Under the pieces are notes generated by a model. That model was not told the origin of the DNA, did not search any database, and worked only from the letters and a program-made list of their open reading frames with translations. From Tetrahymena thermophila SB210 (Eukaryota; Ciliophora; Oligohymenophorea; Hymenostomatida; Tetrahymenidae), in contig NW_002476254.1 of assembly GCF_000189635.1 (NCBI RefSeq), positions 124,001-188,000 of the forward strand: a stretch of 64,000 bases of DNA. Direction: 5' to 3'. Both the position numbers and the translations under genes were made by a program. Positions 34,574 to 49,168 of this stretch are shown here, one piece after another (position 1 is the first letter of the stretch; the number at the start of each line of letters is the position of its first letter).

Positions 34574-36265
34574 AGGTGTAAATGTTTCTATCTAACTTAA
34601 ACTTAAATTATGACAAATTAGCCAGAAAATATGTGTTTTATTCTTCTACTTCCTTATTACTAATAATAACTTAATTAAATAATTATTTGTTAGTTTATTT
34701 ATTTATTAATACCTATTTTGAAACTATTGGTTTTTTTATGGCACTAATGTTCAATAAGTTAATTAAAATAGAAAAATAACTAGAAATATCTTTATACTAA
34801 AGGCCTCAATTTTTTTACTTTTCAATTTTAAATTTTAAGTTTAACATAGATTATAAATTTATTTCAGCTTACATTTATTTAGAAAGATAGTTTTGAAATA
34901 TTATATAAAAATATTTATTTGCTAAATTATCAAATCAATTTTATGAAAAATCAGTTTTAATTTTAAAATTTGAATAGTCTTTTTCTTAATTTTTTCAAAA
35001 AAAAACTACTTAATAGTAAGAAAAAATATAAAATAAATTAGTTTGGATTGAATTTATTCTGATATTAGAGGATAGTCTTATTTCTGAAGAATCAATGCAC
35101 TGGTTAAATAATAAAATTTTTGATTAAAAAGCTAGAAGATATAAATAGAATAAATGATTTAGTTTTTATAATAAATAAGCTTTTTAAAGACATTTCCAAA
35201 TAATTAACTAAATACTTAATAAATTTTCTTAAATGATGTTTTAATTAAAAAAAAAATCCAAAAAACTTTTATTAAGCACTTTAGGAGGTGGAATTGTTGT
35301 TAGAATCATAATTTTTTTGTTTTTTTAACTTCAAATTTTATTACTTATTAAAAATAAAGTAATCCACCTCTATTGTAAAAATTTATTGAATTTAATTGCT
35401 TTAAACTTTAAATGTCAATTGATTTTATTATATTTATTTAATTCAAGTTATTAAAAAAAAAAATAAAAGTAAGGTTGTGCCCTATTATTTATAAATATCT
35501 TTCTTTAAAGTCCTTTACATACATGCTTTAGAAATAAATTTTCAATTTATCTAGAAAACAATAGTTTTCACCATAATAGTTAATGAAGTAAAATACATTT
35601 GTTCTGAATTAAAAATTAAATTTAGTTTTACATACTTCTTTTGAAAATATAGTAAAGATGATAAATATATTCAACATATAAGATAAAGCTAGATATTTCA
35701 AGGTCAGAGTTAATTAACACATATTTTTATTTTTTGAAGTGATAGGGAAAAAAACTAAAAAATTGGCTTTATTTTAAATTGCCATTTTATATAGGAATTA
35801 TTTACAGTATTATAATCTTAGTGCAAATAATTATTAAAGAAAATATCGAAATTTTTAAATAGGAGAAGATAAAATAAATAGAGAATCAATTTGAATCTAA
35901 AATGACATTAATGTATGCATAAATAAATATGTATTCTTTTATATACAAAATAATTTAATTTATCAAAAATGATAAATAGATATATATATTATAAATATAT
36001 TATTAATAAATACAATTTTTTTATTTGGTTTTAGAAATTAATTTAATATAATATTTAATAGAATAAGATTTGTAAATAAAAGATATTTTAGTTAGTTAGT
36101 TGGTTCGTTTTTTTGTTAGTGAAAAAATGGGAAAAGAAGATTCTTTGAATTTGCTCAAAGGTTTCTCAAATATTCACTGATTTAAGATATGTTTATTATT
36201 GATTGTGTTATTAAGTAAGATAGTAAATAATTTTTTTATTATGATTTAGAGTTAAACGTTAAGGT
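34574..36265. other. Spacer between CDPK A and CDPK B
   Basis: About 1.7 kb, strongly A+T-rich. The only oddity is a pair of G+C-richer complementary segments (GGAGGTGGA at 35284-35292 and TCCACCTC at about 35362-35369). I found no convincing frame on either strand. Confidence 0.5.
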
Positions 36266-38102
<1,837 letters not shown>

Positions 38103-39429
38103 TTTATATATTACTGATTTATTTAGTTAAAATTTTATTCACTTGAGTATACCGAGAAGTTTATGGGACAATTTTTTTTTATTACAACTCAACAGCGTTG
38201 ATTGATAAATAGTGTATGTATTTAAATGAATTTTCAAAGTATTTAATATTATCCAAATTTTTCCTTTTGAATAGTTGATTGAACAAGCAAGTTATTTTAT
38301 TTATTTTTAAATCAATTATAAGTTTTCGTAAATAGGCAGAAATTTAATACTAATTTTTTAATTGAGTGGGGAATCAAAAAAATTTATATTACGGTAAAAA
38401 TAGAAGAAGAAAAGGAGAAAGCTATTTTCCTTCTTTGTAGGTGTCTAATTATATTAATTTAAAATTAACTAATCGAAATTTGTACTTTAATGATATTAAT
38501 TGATTCTATTTTTAAATTTGATATTGTAGTAATCAATTATCTTAGACTTTTATTATTTCTAAATCATTTGGAAGAAAAAAAAAATATATAAATAAAGAGG
38601 GTTTTTGAAGGCAACAATCTGGAAAATATATTTGATTTACTATCTATAGCAGCTAATAAAGTACATTTAATAAAATTTCCGTGCATTTTAAAATGATTTT
38701 TTATGATAATGGATGGAGTTTTAACTTTTATGAATTTACAGTTGATAAGCATTTTTTTGATTTTACTTTGCTTGATCAAAGTAATTAAATAAATAATCTA
38801 AGCAATTTTTATCAAAACATAGTTAGAAAATTTCATAAAACTCCAGTTTTTATTACGACAACAAGACCTATTTTTGGGTTTTGCAAATAATCAAATAATT
38901 AAATTATCTGTAAGGGCTAAAAGCGATTTATTCTAATAAATTTAATCGGTGAAAAAAACAAAAAAATAAATCTATCATCGAGCTTAAAGATATTAATTGA
39001 TCTTTCATTCTGTATAAAATTAAATTTATCATATTTATATAAGATGAAAGTAAAGACTTGCATTTTCAATTTGAATTTTTCTTCTAACTTTAATAAAGCA
39101 CCTCATAGACATTTAGTAATTGTGATTAAATTATAATTTTAAATCTTAATGATAGTTTTCTCCATATTTTTACAATATATTAGTATAATTTTTAAAGATT
39201 GGCTGTGAATAAGCATTGTTTTTTTAAATATAAAAGATCTTTTAATTTTTCATTCGTATTTGAATAATTAGGAAGTTTACTTAATGATTAAATTTGATAA
39301 GAATAGAAAGACTTAAAAGATATATATCTAAAAAGTATACATAAATTTATAAATTAAAAAGAGTCAGATTTAATTAATAATAGATAGAATTTTAGTAGGG
39401 AAGAGACAAATAAAGAATTTACAAAAAGA
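38103..39429. other. A+T-rich spacer
   Basis: This lies between CDPK B and the RCHY1-like gene, both on the minus strand. Short open stretches exist (for example 38564-38779 minus) but their composition (Lys, Ile, Phe) is that of non-coding DNA. No RNA gene is recognised. Confidence 0.45.
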
Positions 39430-40221
39430 TCATTTAATCTCTTTTGTATTAAAGCAATTACAATGGGGACATTTTATAGCAATAACATTAAAATCAACAT
39501 CATATGATTTTTTACCACATTCATTGCACAGGATTTAAGTCTTACCAGCTAATTCTTCTTTTATTTTAGGATCCATTGTTGAATATATTTCATCAATGTA
39601 TAGTTATATTCTTTATTTTTCATTTTCAGATTGCAAATAGATACTCATACCGCAGTAAGGACAATTAATATTGTTAGATTTTTTTATATAATTTTCTAAG
39701 CATTCTGTATGAATACAGTGCCCACATCTTTATAATTGTTACCATAACTTTGTTGAAATTTTTAAATTTTCTAAACAAATAGGGCAATCTTATTCAGTTT
39801 TTTTTTCGATGCATTTATGATTTTTTTCTAATGTTTTGCTCATACATATATCGCAAACATCACAGTGAAAATTACTTTCTTTTGTACCCATCCTACACAT
39901 TTTACACTTGTCACAATGATACATAGACTTTGTAGTATCATTGTTGAATAATTTGCAAATATCGCAAAAATACTTCCCTAAATCATGATTACATTATGGG
40001 TTTTCACAAACTGATTATGGTTTTTGCTCTAAACCACAGTTTAAACATTTTATCCTGGTGATTGAATATCTATCTAATGTCTCTACACTACAAATTCCTT
40101 TAGGACCTGAATACTTTTCATTATGGCAAAGTCTACAGGGGTACCATATATTACAGCAAGGTGCAAGGATAAGGCATCCTCTATCATAATGCTTACAAGG
40201 CTTATTAATATTTAAATCCAT
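39430..40221 (-). CDS. RCHY1: CHY zinc-finger and RING E3 ubiquitin ligase, RCHY1-like
   Basis: A single exon of 263 aa, almost the length of human RCHY1/Pirh2 (261 aa). The N-terminal CHY zinc finger is clear: CKHYDRGCLILAPCC, then YPCRLCHNE, then IKCLNCGLEQKPQSVC. A run of paired Cys/His follows (CNHDLGKYFCDIC, MYHCDKCKMCRMG, FHCDVCDICM). A C3H2C3 RING comes next (CPICLENL, then CGHCIHTEC, then INCPYC). The C-terminal zinc ribbon (ILCNECGKKS and CPHCNC) completes the family layout. The enzyme passes ubiquitin from an E2 to substrates; in animals it targets p53 and others, and in plants and algae related proteins act in iron and stress responses. The substrate here cannot be told from sequence. 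All zinc ligands expected of the RING are present. Confidence 0.93.
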
Positions 40222-41264
40222 TTAATATATGATTGCTAAAAATTTTATAATTTATCAATTTTGTTAGATTGCAAATTTTTTTTAAATATTTTATAATAAT
40301 AATTTGAGATCTAACTTTTCTTTTTTTAAAGCAATTTCCTTGCTTTTATTATTCTTAGTTAGTATATACTTTGATATTTTGTTTTACATTCGTTGATGTA
40401 AACTTCTACTAAAGTTATGAACATTTCTGAAAAACTATCAAAAGTAAATTAATTGTATAAACATTACTACTTAACATAATAGTTCTAATTGGGAAAATAT
40501 TTAAGATTTTTTAATTTTTAATATAATTTTCAAACAAAAAAAATGTTTTAGAAGATTTTTTTTATTTATTTAGGAATTTAAGCATTATTTTCCAATAGTA
40601 AATAATTAAAAAGTGATTTTTTTTATTTTAATATTTGACAAACTTCTATGAAGAAAATACAATCTAATTATTAATTAAAATAGAAAGTATTTTTAACAAT
40701 ATTTATATTGAATCAAATAAATAAATATGAAAATTAAATATTTTGAAGGAATAGATATTAATATTTTTCCAAAAAAAATAAAGAAAGCAAATATATCACA
40801 TAATAAATAAATGATTATCAATATTATGATTGTTGAATATTTAAAATATCAATTTCTCTTCAAAAAAATTGAATATATTTTTTAAGAATGAGAAAAATGA
40901 AAAAAAATAAAAAATTTTATTAAAAATATAAACTATTTTTTAATTTTAGATGGTTTTTTAGTTTAAATAAATTTAAATTGAAGATTTTTTATGAGAAAAT
41001 AATTACTTATTAAAAATTATAATTTTTCTCATTAAATTTTTGAAAAATTTATTGGTTTTGAGATTGAAATAATGATTTATATTATTCTAAAAATAAAAAA
41101 TATAATTTAGATTTTAATCTTTCGACCATCAATTTTATATAAATATTTGAGATTAAGTGATTTTAATATCTTAAAAAAAAGCAAATTATAAAATTGTATA
41201 CTTATATTCATACAATTAAATTAAAGGACTAATAATTATTTGAGGATTATTGAAGTTACTTAAT
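40222..41264. other. Spacer between divergent genes
   Basis: This is the shared upstream region of the RCHY1-like gene (-) and the long ankyrin gene (+). It is almost purely A/T. I see no frame and no structured element. Confidence 0.5.
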
Positions 41265-44200
41265 ATGAGGAAAACAAAATCTTAGTAAAAAAAATAAGAA
41301 AAATCTTTTGAATATGATAACATAGAAGAAATAGAATAAAAGTTTGAGTAATTTTCAGAAAATTATAGAAACCATTCACATAAGAATACTAACACTGTTC
41401 AGATCTCTCTTCTAAAAAGTATTTTAAAAAATAAAGGACCAACTTTAAGCTAATAGGCATAAAGCATTTAACAATTATAAGATCTCAAAACATTCTTTCT
41501 AAATAATTGTGAATCAAAAATAGCTCTCGTAGAAAGACTCTCTAGCACTAGATAATTAGCAGATACTCCGTTAAATATTATTAGATCTTAAACCACTAAA
41601 AATACTGTGATCATCAAATCTGATTAAATCCCTATTAATGATAATAAGTAAAATAACTAGTAGTAATAACCTTTCGCATCTTAAAATAAATTGAACTAAA
41701 CTAATAGTATTATGGATATCAGCTAAACAAGTAACGAAAATTTTTAAAGAAAAAATAAAAAAACATTAACTTTTCAATAGAATTTGAATTCTTTACAAGA
41801 CATTTAGATGAATAGCAAATTTGCTGATTAGAAATAATCAAATATTGTTAAACAATAATCGTAAGCTGATATATCTGTTTTGACAGGTTAAGGTTATTCT
41901 AACTAGAAGTTATAAAATAGTATGCTAGATATCGATTCTGCTTTTGCGTCTACTGAAATATTTTCTTCATAGAGTTAAAAAGCTTAATAAGCAATTTCTA
42001 GGTAAGCTTCTTTATCAAATTTTTCTTCTCTTGTGCTCAAAAATGGAGATTAAACCCCTTTGAAGGTCTAGAATAACCTTCTACATTCGCAGAATACTAT
42101 TTTATCAAAGGAAGAATTGAATAGTCCACAATTTATTTAGGATAAATAAAAGTCTTATTCAGTTAGTGGCTCAATCAATTAATTTTAAAGTCCACTAAAA
42201 TCTATCAGAGAAAGATAAAGAGGCAATACAATTCATATTAAAGATATAATAAGTCCTACTCCTAGGGCCAGTGCAAGAAAATTAACAACAAGAATTTTTG
42301 AAAATATGAATTATTCCTAAAGAAATACAGCTACATTTGCTGACAACATCTAATAACAATAAAATCAATTCAACACCGCTTCATAAACTTAACAAAATCT
42401 GCAAAGCTCTGCATACACTGAATTATTATAATATAAAGAATAAATAAGAAAACAAAATAAAATCTGTTAATTAATAGGATAAGATTTAGCAAATTTTGCT
42501 ATCGCTGCAATATTATTAATATAGAATAGAGACAAAAAAGAATCAGAAAACCAAGATATTACCTAAAAGTATTGAAAACAAACAGTGTTGATTTATATTT
42601 ATATTTTTTTTAATTGAATTAGATTTTTATCTGCTTTTGGGATAAATAGAAGGGCATTAGATTCTATGAGAAAGGAATAGGACAAAAGGGAATATGTAGT
42701 AAAGCAGATAGTTTCTTAACTCAAAGAATAATATGGGCAGTGGTAAACAAAAAATGAAGCTAGAAATAAGGAAGCTTAAAAATTTGAAAATTAGTTTAAA
42801 TCGAAGATAGAAGAAGATAAAAAGAGAGAGAGAGAACAAAAAGATTAGTTTAAATGGTTAAAAATAAATACTTTTTACAGTGAATTAGAAAATAATCTAA
42901 AAAGCATGGTTGTTATGAAAATAAATAATTTTTATAACTAAAATTTTTTACTTGATAAAATTATGTCAAAGAAGATTTCATAAAATAATGAGAATAATTA
43001 AAGTGAAGATAAAAATTAATTAGAAAATAGTTTTATTAATGAAATTAATAATATCTAATCTAACTCATAAATATTTTAAATAAATTCATTAGATAACTAA
43101 AAAATTGATTAATAACTCATAGACACTACTACTACAAAAATTCAACAAAAGCTTTATGAAGATACATTTAAAAACGATAATTAAACTAAGTAATCTGAAG
43201 AAAATTAGGCTTTGACAACAAGAAAAAGAGGTAAAACTTAAAGTAGGATAGAAATATCTAATAAAAATCTAGAAATTAATAATTTACCTGAAGAAAATTA
43301 GGGTTTAACAACAAGAAGAAGAGGAAAAACTTAAGGTATGATATAAACATAAGATAAAAATTTCTAATTTGATAATTTTTAAGAAGAAAATTAAGGTTTA
43401 ACATAAAGAAAAAGAGGTTAAACTCAAATAATAAAAATAGAAACATCTAATAAAAATAACGAAATTAATAATTTAAACAATGTAGAAAAGAGAGATTCTC
43501 ATGTAATTGACGAGATTAGCAATAAATTACTCTTTATTTAAATTAATTAAAATGAAAATAATAAATAATAAAATGTCGTTAATGATAAAATAATAAGCGA
43601 TTCACTTAATTCAAAGCTTGAAAATACAGAAAGTTAGTAAAAACCTCTTTAGAAACTCTATGAAAAAATAAAGCCTGAGTATTTATTTATTTTTCACTAA
43701 AAGATTATTTAATTGTATTTATAAAATTTTAAAGTTAAGGAAAAACAAAATCAGATGTCAGATCACAATCTCTTAATGATTTAAAAGGAAAATTTAATCC
43801 TGAAATTCTTCGATAAACTTACAATAAATAGCTTAATCAATATATAGAATAAAAATAAAGTGAATATAAAGGATAAAAGCATATAAAATCTTTTTAAATT
43901 GTAAAGCTTTAAGAATAGATTGATAATTGCTTGAGGATTGGATAAACTATTTCAGAATAAGAATAAGAAACTGAGTATAGATGGCTTAAAGATAACATGA
44001 TTAAAGGGTTAAGTAAGCAGGAATACCTGGATAAATAAAAGAGAGTCCTATATGATAATTATTATTGGAATTAAGTAAATATTTAAATATAAAATTAACT
44101 AAATTAAACTTGAAAATTAAAAAAGGAAACAGAGGACATATTTGTTAAAAAAAGAAATTAATTGTAACATAGAAATTTTCAAAGTGTAAAATCTAATAAT

Positions 44201-46395
44201 TTTAGTGAACTAACCATATATGAGTTCATGAGACTCATCTTAAAGAATACAAACGTATAGGATATTAACAGAGAGGTAAAATTATGAAAAATAAATTTTA
44301 ACCAATTAAGTTTTTTATAAAATTTAGAATCTAATGAAAAGGTATTAAAAAGGAGAAGCTCTATTAGAAGAATAAATGGAATTTTTAGCTGCTACTAACT
44401 AACTTCTAAATAAATTTATTGATAAGAAGTTTATGAAAGAAGCTATTGAGATTTTAGAAAAGAATGACATCTTAAAAACATTTGAGCTAATATTAGCTGA
44501 AAACATATTAAAATCATATAATACGGTTAAAAATATTTTGTATAATCACAGAGAAACATTTTTAAGTCATAAAAATGAATATACTAGAACCTAATATGAT
44601 GAAAAGAAGAAAAAAGATCAAGAATATTCTGAATTTTTAAAAAATTTAGAAATTCACAAAAAAAAGAGTAAGATGTATGCTACAGTTTTAAATTATTTAG
44701 AAAAAATTAATCACTAAAAGTAGCAAAACTGTAAAAAAATTAATGAAGACGATATCGTTGAAAAATAAGCAACTTAAGTTTAAAAAACTCAAGCTTCAAA
44801 TATGTTTTCTGTAGAACTTGCAAACACTACTTAAGAAACTATAAATCCAAAAGAAGTTATGATCAACTAAAAATAAAAATCTCACGAATTAACTCATCCC
44901 AAATCTGTTGATAAAATTATGAAATACTACAACTATCATCCGCCAACAAAAATAGTTTTAGGTAAATTAGCTTTTGCAACTATAAATACATAATAATGTT
45001 TTTTAAAATCAGGAGAAGAAGAAAAAACACCTAAAAATGGTTAAAATTAAATTTAAGATTAAAGTGAAAAAAATAAAAATGTTTCAAAATTAGAATTCAA
45101 AGATAAACTTCGTATTAAAAAACTTGATGATAAATTATAAGATAAGTAAAAATTTGCAAAATTTTATTCTGGAGGACCTGCTCCTAAATTTAAAAGGGAA
45201 ATTAACGAAAAAGAGCATTAAGTCTAGATATTAAAAATATAAAGTTTTTTTAGAATGAAACTTGCCTAAAATGTATTTAAAGAGAAAAAGTACGTTTAGC
45301 AAAAAAATTAAAGAATGAATAAATTGCTTTTAGATCAAACCAAAGAGCAACCACTGTAGATAAACTAATCATTTTTTCCAAGGAGTTGTTCTCCCTTAAC
45401 TAAGAGGGTTTACTTTTAAACTCCTAGATAATAATCTATCAATAATAAAATAATACTTAATCAATATTAAAGTAATATTTGTTAAAAATGTTAATTTTTT
45501 CAATGTTATTTTTTAAATAGGGAATATTTTAGATCCTTTTTAATAAATTCAATCTGATTTGAAAAGAAACATCAACAAACTTGAACTAAGTTATCAGAAA
45601 AATAATAGAAAGGAAAGATTAGCAAGAGGTAGGGCTGATAGATTAATTTAGTATGTCAGAGAAAATAACTTTTATAAAATAAAAAAAACTGGGCTAAATT
45701 ATGACTAAGGAGAAGTATTAATGACTGATAAAAAGAAAAATACAGCACTATATTATGCAGTCAAAAACGGGAACTGTTTAATAGCTAAGTAAGATATTTT
45801 ATTTAGAACTTGTTATTAAATATTTTATTTTTAAAGATTTTTATTAGAGAAAGGAGCTGATTTGAACTAATAGTGTAACAAAATGAATACTCCTATGCAT
45901 ATGGCTTTTAAATATAATGACATCAATATGATATTCTTACTACTAGATTATGGAGCAGATTTAAACATTAAAAATAGTAAAGGTTTTACTCCCTTAGGTT
46001 ATGCTTAGATGGATACTTTACAAAAATATGGCTTAGAAGAAGCAATTGCGAAGAAGAATATTATACAAGACTAAAATAGTCCTTAAAAAAATACAATTGA
46101 TAACAACTAATTTATGGCTTAAAGAGAGAGTTAGAACTTCGAAAAAGCATTCATTATTGAATAAGGAATGCAAACCAATTTTTAGTAAGACTAATATAGA
46201 GACTCTTTTGTTGAACATACTCCTCAGAGGAAAGAACAAAGATAAAGCTCTGTTAAAATAAATTATTAATCTCCATTCGTATCAAAGTTGGAGTATTCAC
46301 CTCAAATTGAATTTGGAAAATCTTCTTTTCAATCTAATTTTAGTTAAAAATAGCAAACTATCAATGTCAATCCCGCTTTCAAACCATAGGAATGA
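41265..46395 (+). CDS. 1597-aa protein with internal 31-aa repeats and C-terminal ankyrin repeats
   Basis: Seven exons, 41265-42568, 42650-43678, 43735-44074, 44126-44275, 44328-45471, 45521-45788 and 45837-46395, all join in phase. The first 430 residues are Ser/Asn/Gln-rich. A Lys/Glu-rich coiled coil follows, then three 31-aa repeats around RKRGKTQ at about residues 618-710. A long helical, basic region comes next. Near the C-terminus are ankyrin repeats (NTALYYAVKNGN, FLLEKGADLNQQ, NTPMHMAFKYND, LLLDYGADLNIKNSKGFTP). Ankyrins bind partner proteins, and the rest suggests a scaffold, perhaps cytoskeletal. The acceptor of exon 3 was chosen by phase; the nearer AG six bases on does not fit. 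I recognise no named family. Confidence 0.85.
43197..43475 (+). repeat. Three in-frame 93-bp (31-aa) tandem repeats
   Basis: Units begin at 43197, 43290 and 43383, exactly 93 bp apart, within exon 2 of the long ankyrin gene. Each encodes EENQ, then (A/G)LTxR(K/R)RGxTQ, then an Asn/Lys/Glu-rich linker. DNA identity is high in the first half of each unit and low in the linker. The end of the third unit is approximate. Confidence 0.85.
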
Positions 46396-46950
46396 AGGCA
46401 TTTATTAAAATATTTTTTTATTTTTTCAAATTATAAAATAATAAATAATTCATCTTTGATTTTTAATTTATTTAGCTTTAATATTAATTTATTAAACAAG
46501 TATAAAAATATTTTATATTAAATAAATGTTAAATTTATTACAATAGATTTTATTTATAAATTTATTCAAAATCGTATTAATTCATAAAATCATTTTAAAT
46601 ATTTTCTAATAGATTTTAACAAAATTTATTTATTGCTTTAGGAATATTAATTATTTTTAGAAATTAATTTAAATTAATTGTAAGAATAAACCAATTATTC
46701 GCGTTAAGCAAAGATTTGGATGGTTTTAATATCTACTTAATGTAAGTTTAAATTTGAGATTTAATGGCAATCACTAATTGCTTGTATAAATACTAAATTT
46801 AATTTACAAGTGAATACATAATCTATGCTGAATTAAATTACTAGAGAGTTTCAATATCTTTTATCTTAATTTTTACAATCAAGATTTTTTAATTAATTAA
46901 CAAAAGTATTTATTTGGCTAACATAATTATAATTAATAATTTTGCAGAAT
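46396..46950. other. A+T-rich spacer
   Basis: This lies between two plus-strand genes. It holds only A/T-rich runs and should carry a 3' UTR and a promoter. No frame seen. Confidence 0.5.
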
Positions 46951-49168
46951 ATGACTGATAATAAAATATATTAAACACCTCCTGTATCTAGTAAAGTAGC
47001 AAAAGTAGCTGCTAGCATATCTCTTTTAAAAAATCACATTAAATAGAGTAAAAAGCAAAATAAATTTTCAGAAGTAACTTAAGAAGCAAATGTGATTTTC
47101 AATGATAGTTTACTGAAAAGCGAAACCTAATTGAAAGATACTTCATAGAAATAAGTTGAACCAATAATTCCTTCTTATTAAAATTATCCAATAAAATCTT
47201 TAGGGCAACGACCAATTATTAGGTTTATTTAGAAGTCAAAATAAATTATGAAGATAAATTAGTTGTACAGACAAAAATAATCTATAGAGTTAAGTGATCT
47301 TTTAACATTTAAAGTAGAAAACCATCAGTAAAGATAATCAAATATTTCATTAGAATTTGATGAAGCTCAAAAAAAAGCAAATAAAATTGATGATAAAAAT
47401 TAATTTAACGTCAACTCTCCTACTCATAATAGATATAATCTAAAAACAGAAGGATCTTATAGGTAATAAAACTCTTTTTCTGTAAAAAAAAATTTAATAC
47501 CAGAAGATTGGGGTTATTCTGTCAAAACTGATTATGATGAGACACAAACTAATGAGTAGCAATAATTAGATTAAAGTACATTTTAAAGACCAATTAAAAG
47601 CTCTTCAGGTAAAATAAATAGTTAAAATTCTCACAGCTTTAAATCGCCTGACAATTATCAGTAAAATATTATTTACTTTAAGTATATTTAATATTTATTC
47701 ATAACACTTTAACATTTTATCTTAACTTTTTTTAGATTACAATTTTGTTAGTAAAATACAATAAAATTAAATGTAATCTAATTTTCTTTAATATGTTAAA
47801 AAAAGATTACATGAAGATAAGAGTGACATACTAATTTCAGAGTGGAAATATGATAGTAAACAAGATGAAAAAATGTATTTGTCTGGAAAAAAAATAGATT
47901 AAGCTTAAAATTTAGAAAATGCTTAAAGCTTGTAAAAGAATAATTATTTTAGCTAGGATAATTGCACTATTACTAAGCAAAATGCTTAATTCGGAAATTA
48001 GTAAAATAGTTAATATTCTATCAGAACTCGCTCTTGTGAATTTAGAACCAATAAATCAAATAAAAATAAATATATTTCTCTATCAAATGCCCATCACTCT
48101 AGCTAAAATTATAATTATTCTCTATCAAATTTAACATTTAATGAAATTGATTAAAGTTAAGCTTAAGAAGAATTGTAATAATAGCAAGAAAAATTAAAAT
48201 CTAATAAAATATTTAAAATAATATTAAATTAAATTCATAAGACTAACTTAAATGATAAATCCCAATCTAAATTCCCTCATAGTTAAGAAGAAATTTCATT
48301 AGAAAGACTAAATAGTTACAAAGAAAATGAATAAAAATTATAAATCAACTAAGACGGCTCTTTTTTTAAGCAAATAAAAAACAGTTAAAAAATTCTAAGC
48401 AAACTTTAAAATAAATCTTCTGACAGTATTAATTAGCTAAAATAGCTATAAGATATTTAAGTTTAAGGCCAATCCCTTAAACATCGTCTTGGTGAAGTTA
48501 ATTTAGAAAAAATAATAAGGACTCTTAAATAATAAAAGAAGTAAGGAAATCAATTTTTAATTTTGAAAGGCAATAATTTTTCCCCTTAAAAGCAAGAACA
48601 ATCAGTATAGCAGTAAAATTCTGGTTTTTAATGCTGGAAAGATTTTTCAGAACCCAATTTCTCTTGTAATTAATTTATTCACATAAACAGTCTAAACAAA
48701 AATCCAAAAGCTTAAGTTAGAGAGGTTGAAGTGTAAAAAATATATTAAAACCAATAATGCTCATCTAAGAGGCAGTGTAACTGTAAGCATAATTGTATAC
48801 GAGAAGAAGTATAACAAGAGTAACATTTAAATGACCAGCAGAAAACTATTTCAGTAGGTAAAGATTCAGAGAAATCTTAAAATAACGAAACATAAAACTT
48901 GGTATTAAAATCTAGCGTAGTTAATTTAAATCCTAATTCTAACCATATAAATTTTAGAAGACCTGCTAGGAAAGATATTTTAACGAAACAAATTCAAAAG
49001 GAAAGCTATTCTAAAGAAAATATTGCTAATGATGATGATAAATAATGCAGTGGATGGGATTCTAACTCTGCTTTCAACTAAACTGCAGAGTCAGCATTTT
49101 TAGAATTTGTATAAGCAAATCTAAAAAAAAGATAAAATATAATAAATTTAATTAAAAATGGGAAGTGA
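46951..49168 (+). CDS. Gln/Asn/Ser-rich hypothetical protein with a Cys cluster
   Basis: Two exons, 46951-47660 and 47752-49168, give 708 aa ending at the TGA at 49166-49168. A second in-phase splice exists: donor near 47611 and acceptor before 47737, which would drop an Asn/Ser stretch (GKINSQNSHSF). The N-terminus has a short basic helix. The middle is low-complexity with tyrosine-containing Ser/Asn runs (YSLSNLTFNEID). The C-terminal part contains a compact cysteine cluster, CSSKRQCNCKHNC, with a lone earlier pair (CWKDFSEPNFSC), which might bind zinc. Several standard-code ORFs inside are shadows. I recognise no family. The long TGA-free second exon (over 470 codons) makes the gene itself secure. 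Confidence 0.75.

Noticed and set aside
38564..38779. Possible small gene in the CDPK B/RCHY1 spacer
   Set aside because: 71 codons of Lys/Ile/Phe-rich composition with no continuation in phase under the ciliate code and no motif.
46033..48134. ORFs of 68-71 codons
   Set aside because: They are out of frame with the last exon of the ankyrin gene and with exon 2 of the Q/N-rich gene, whose frames have hundreds of codons without TGA.
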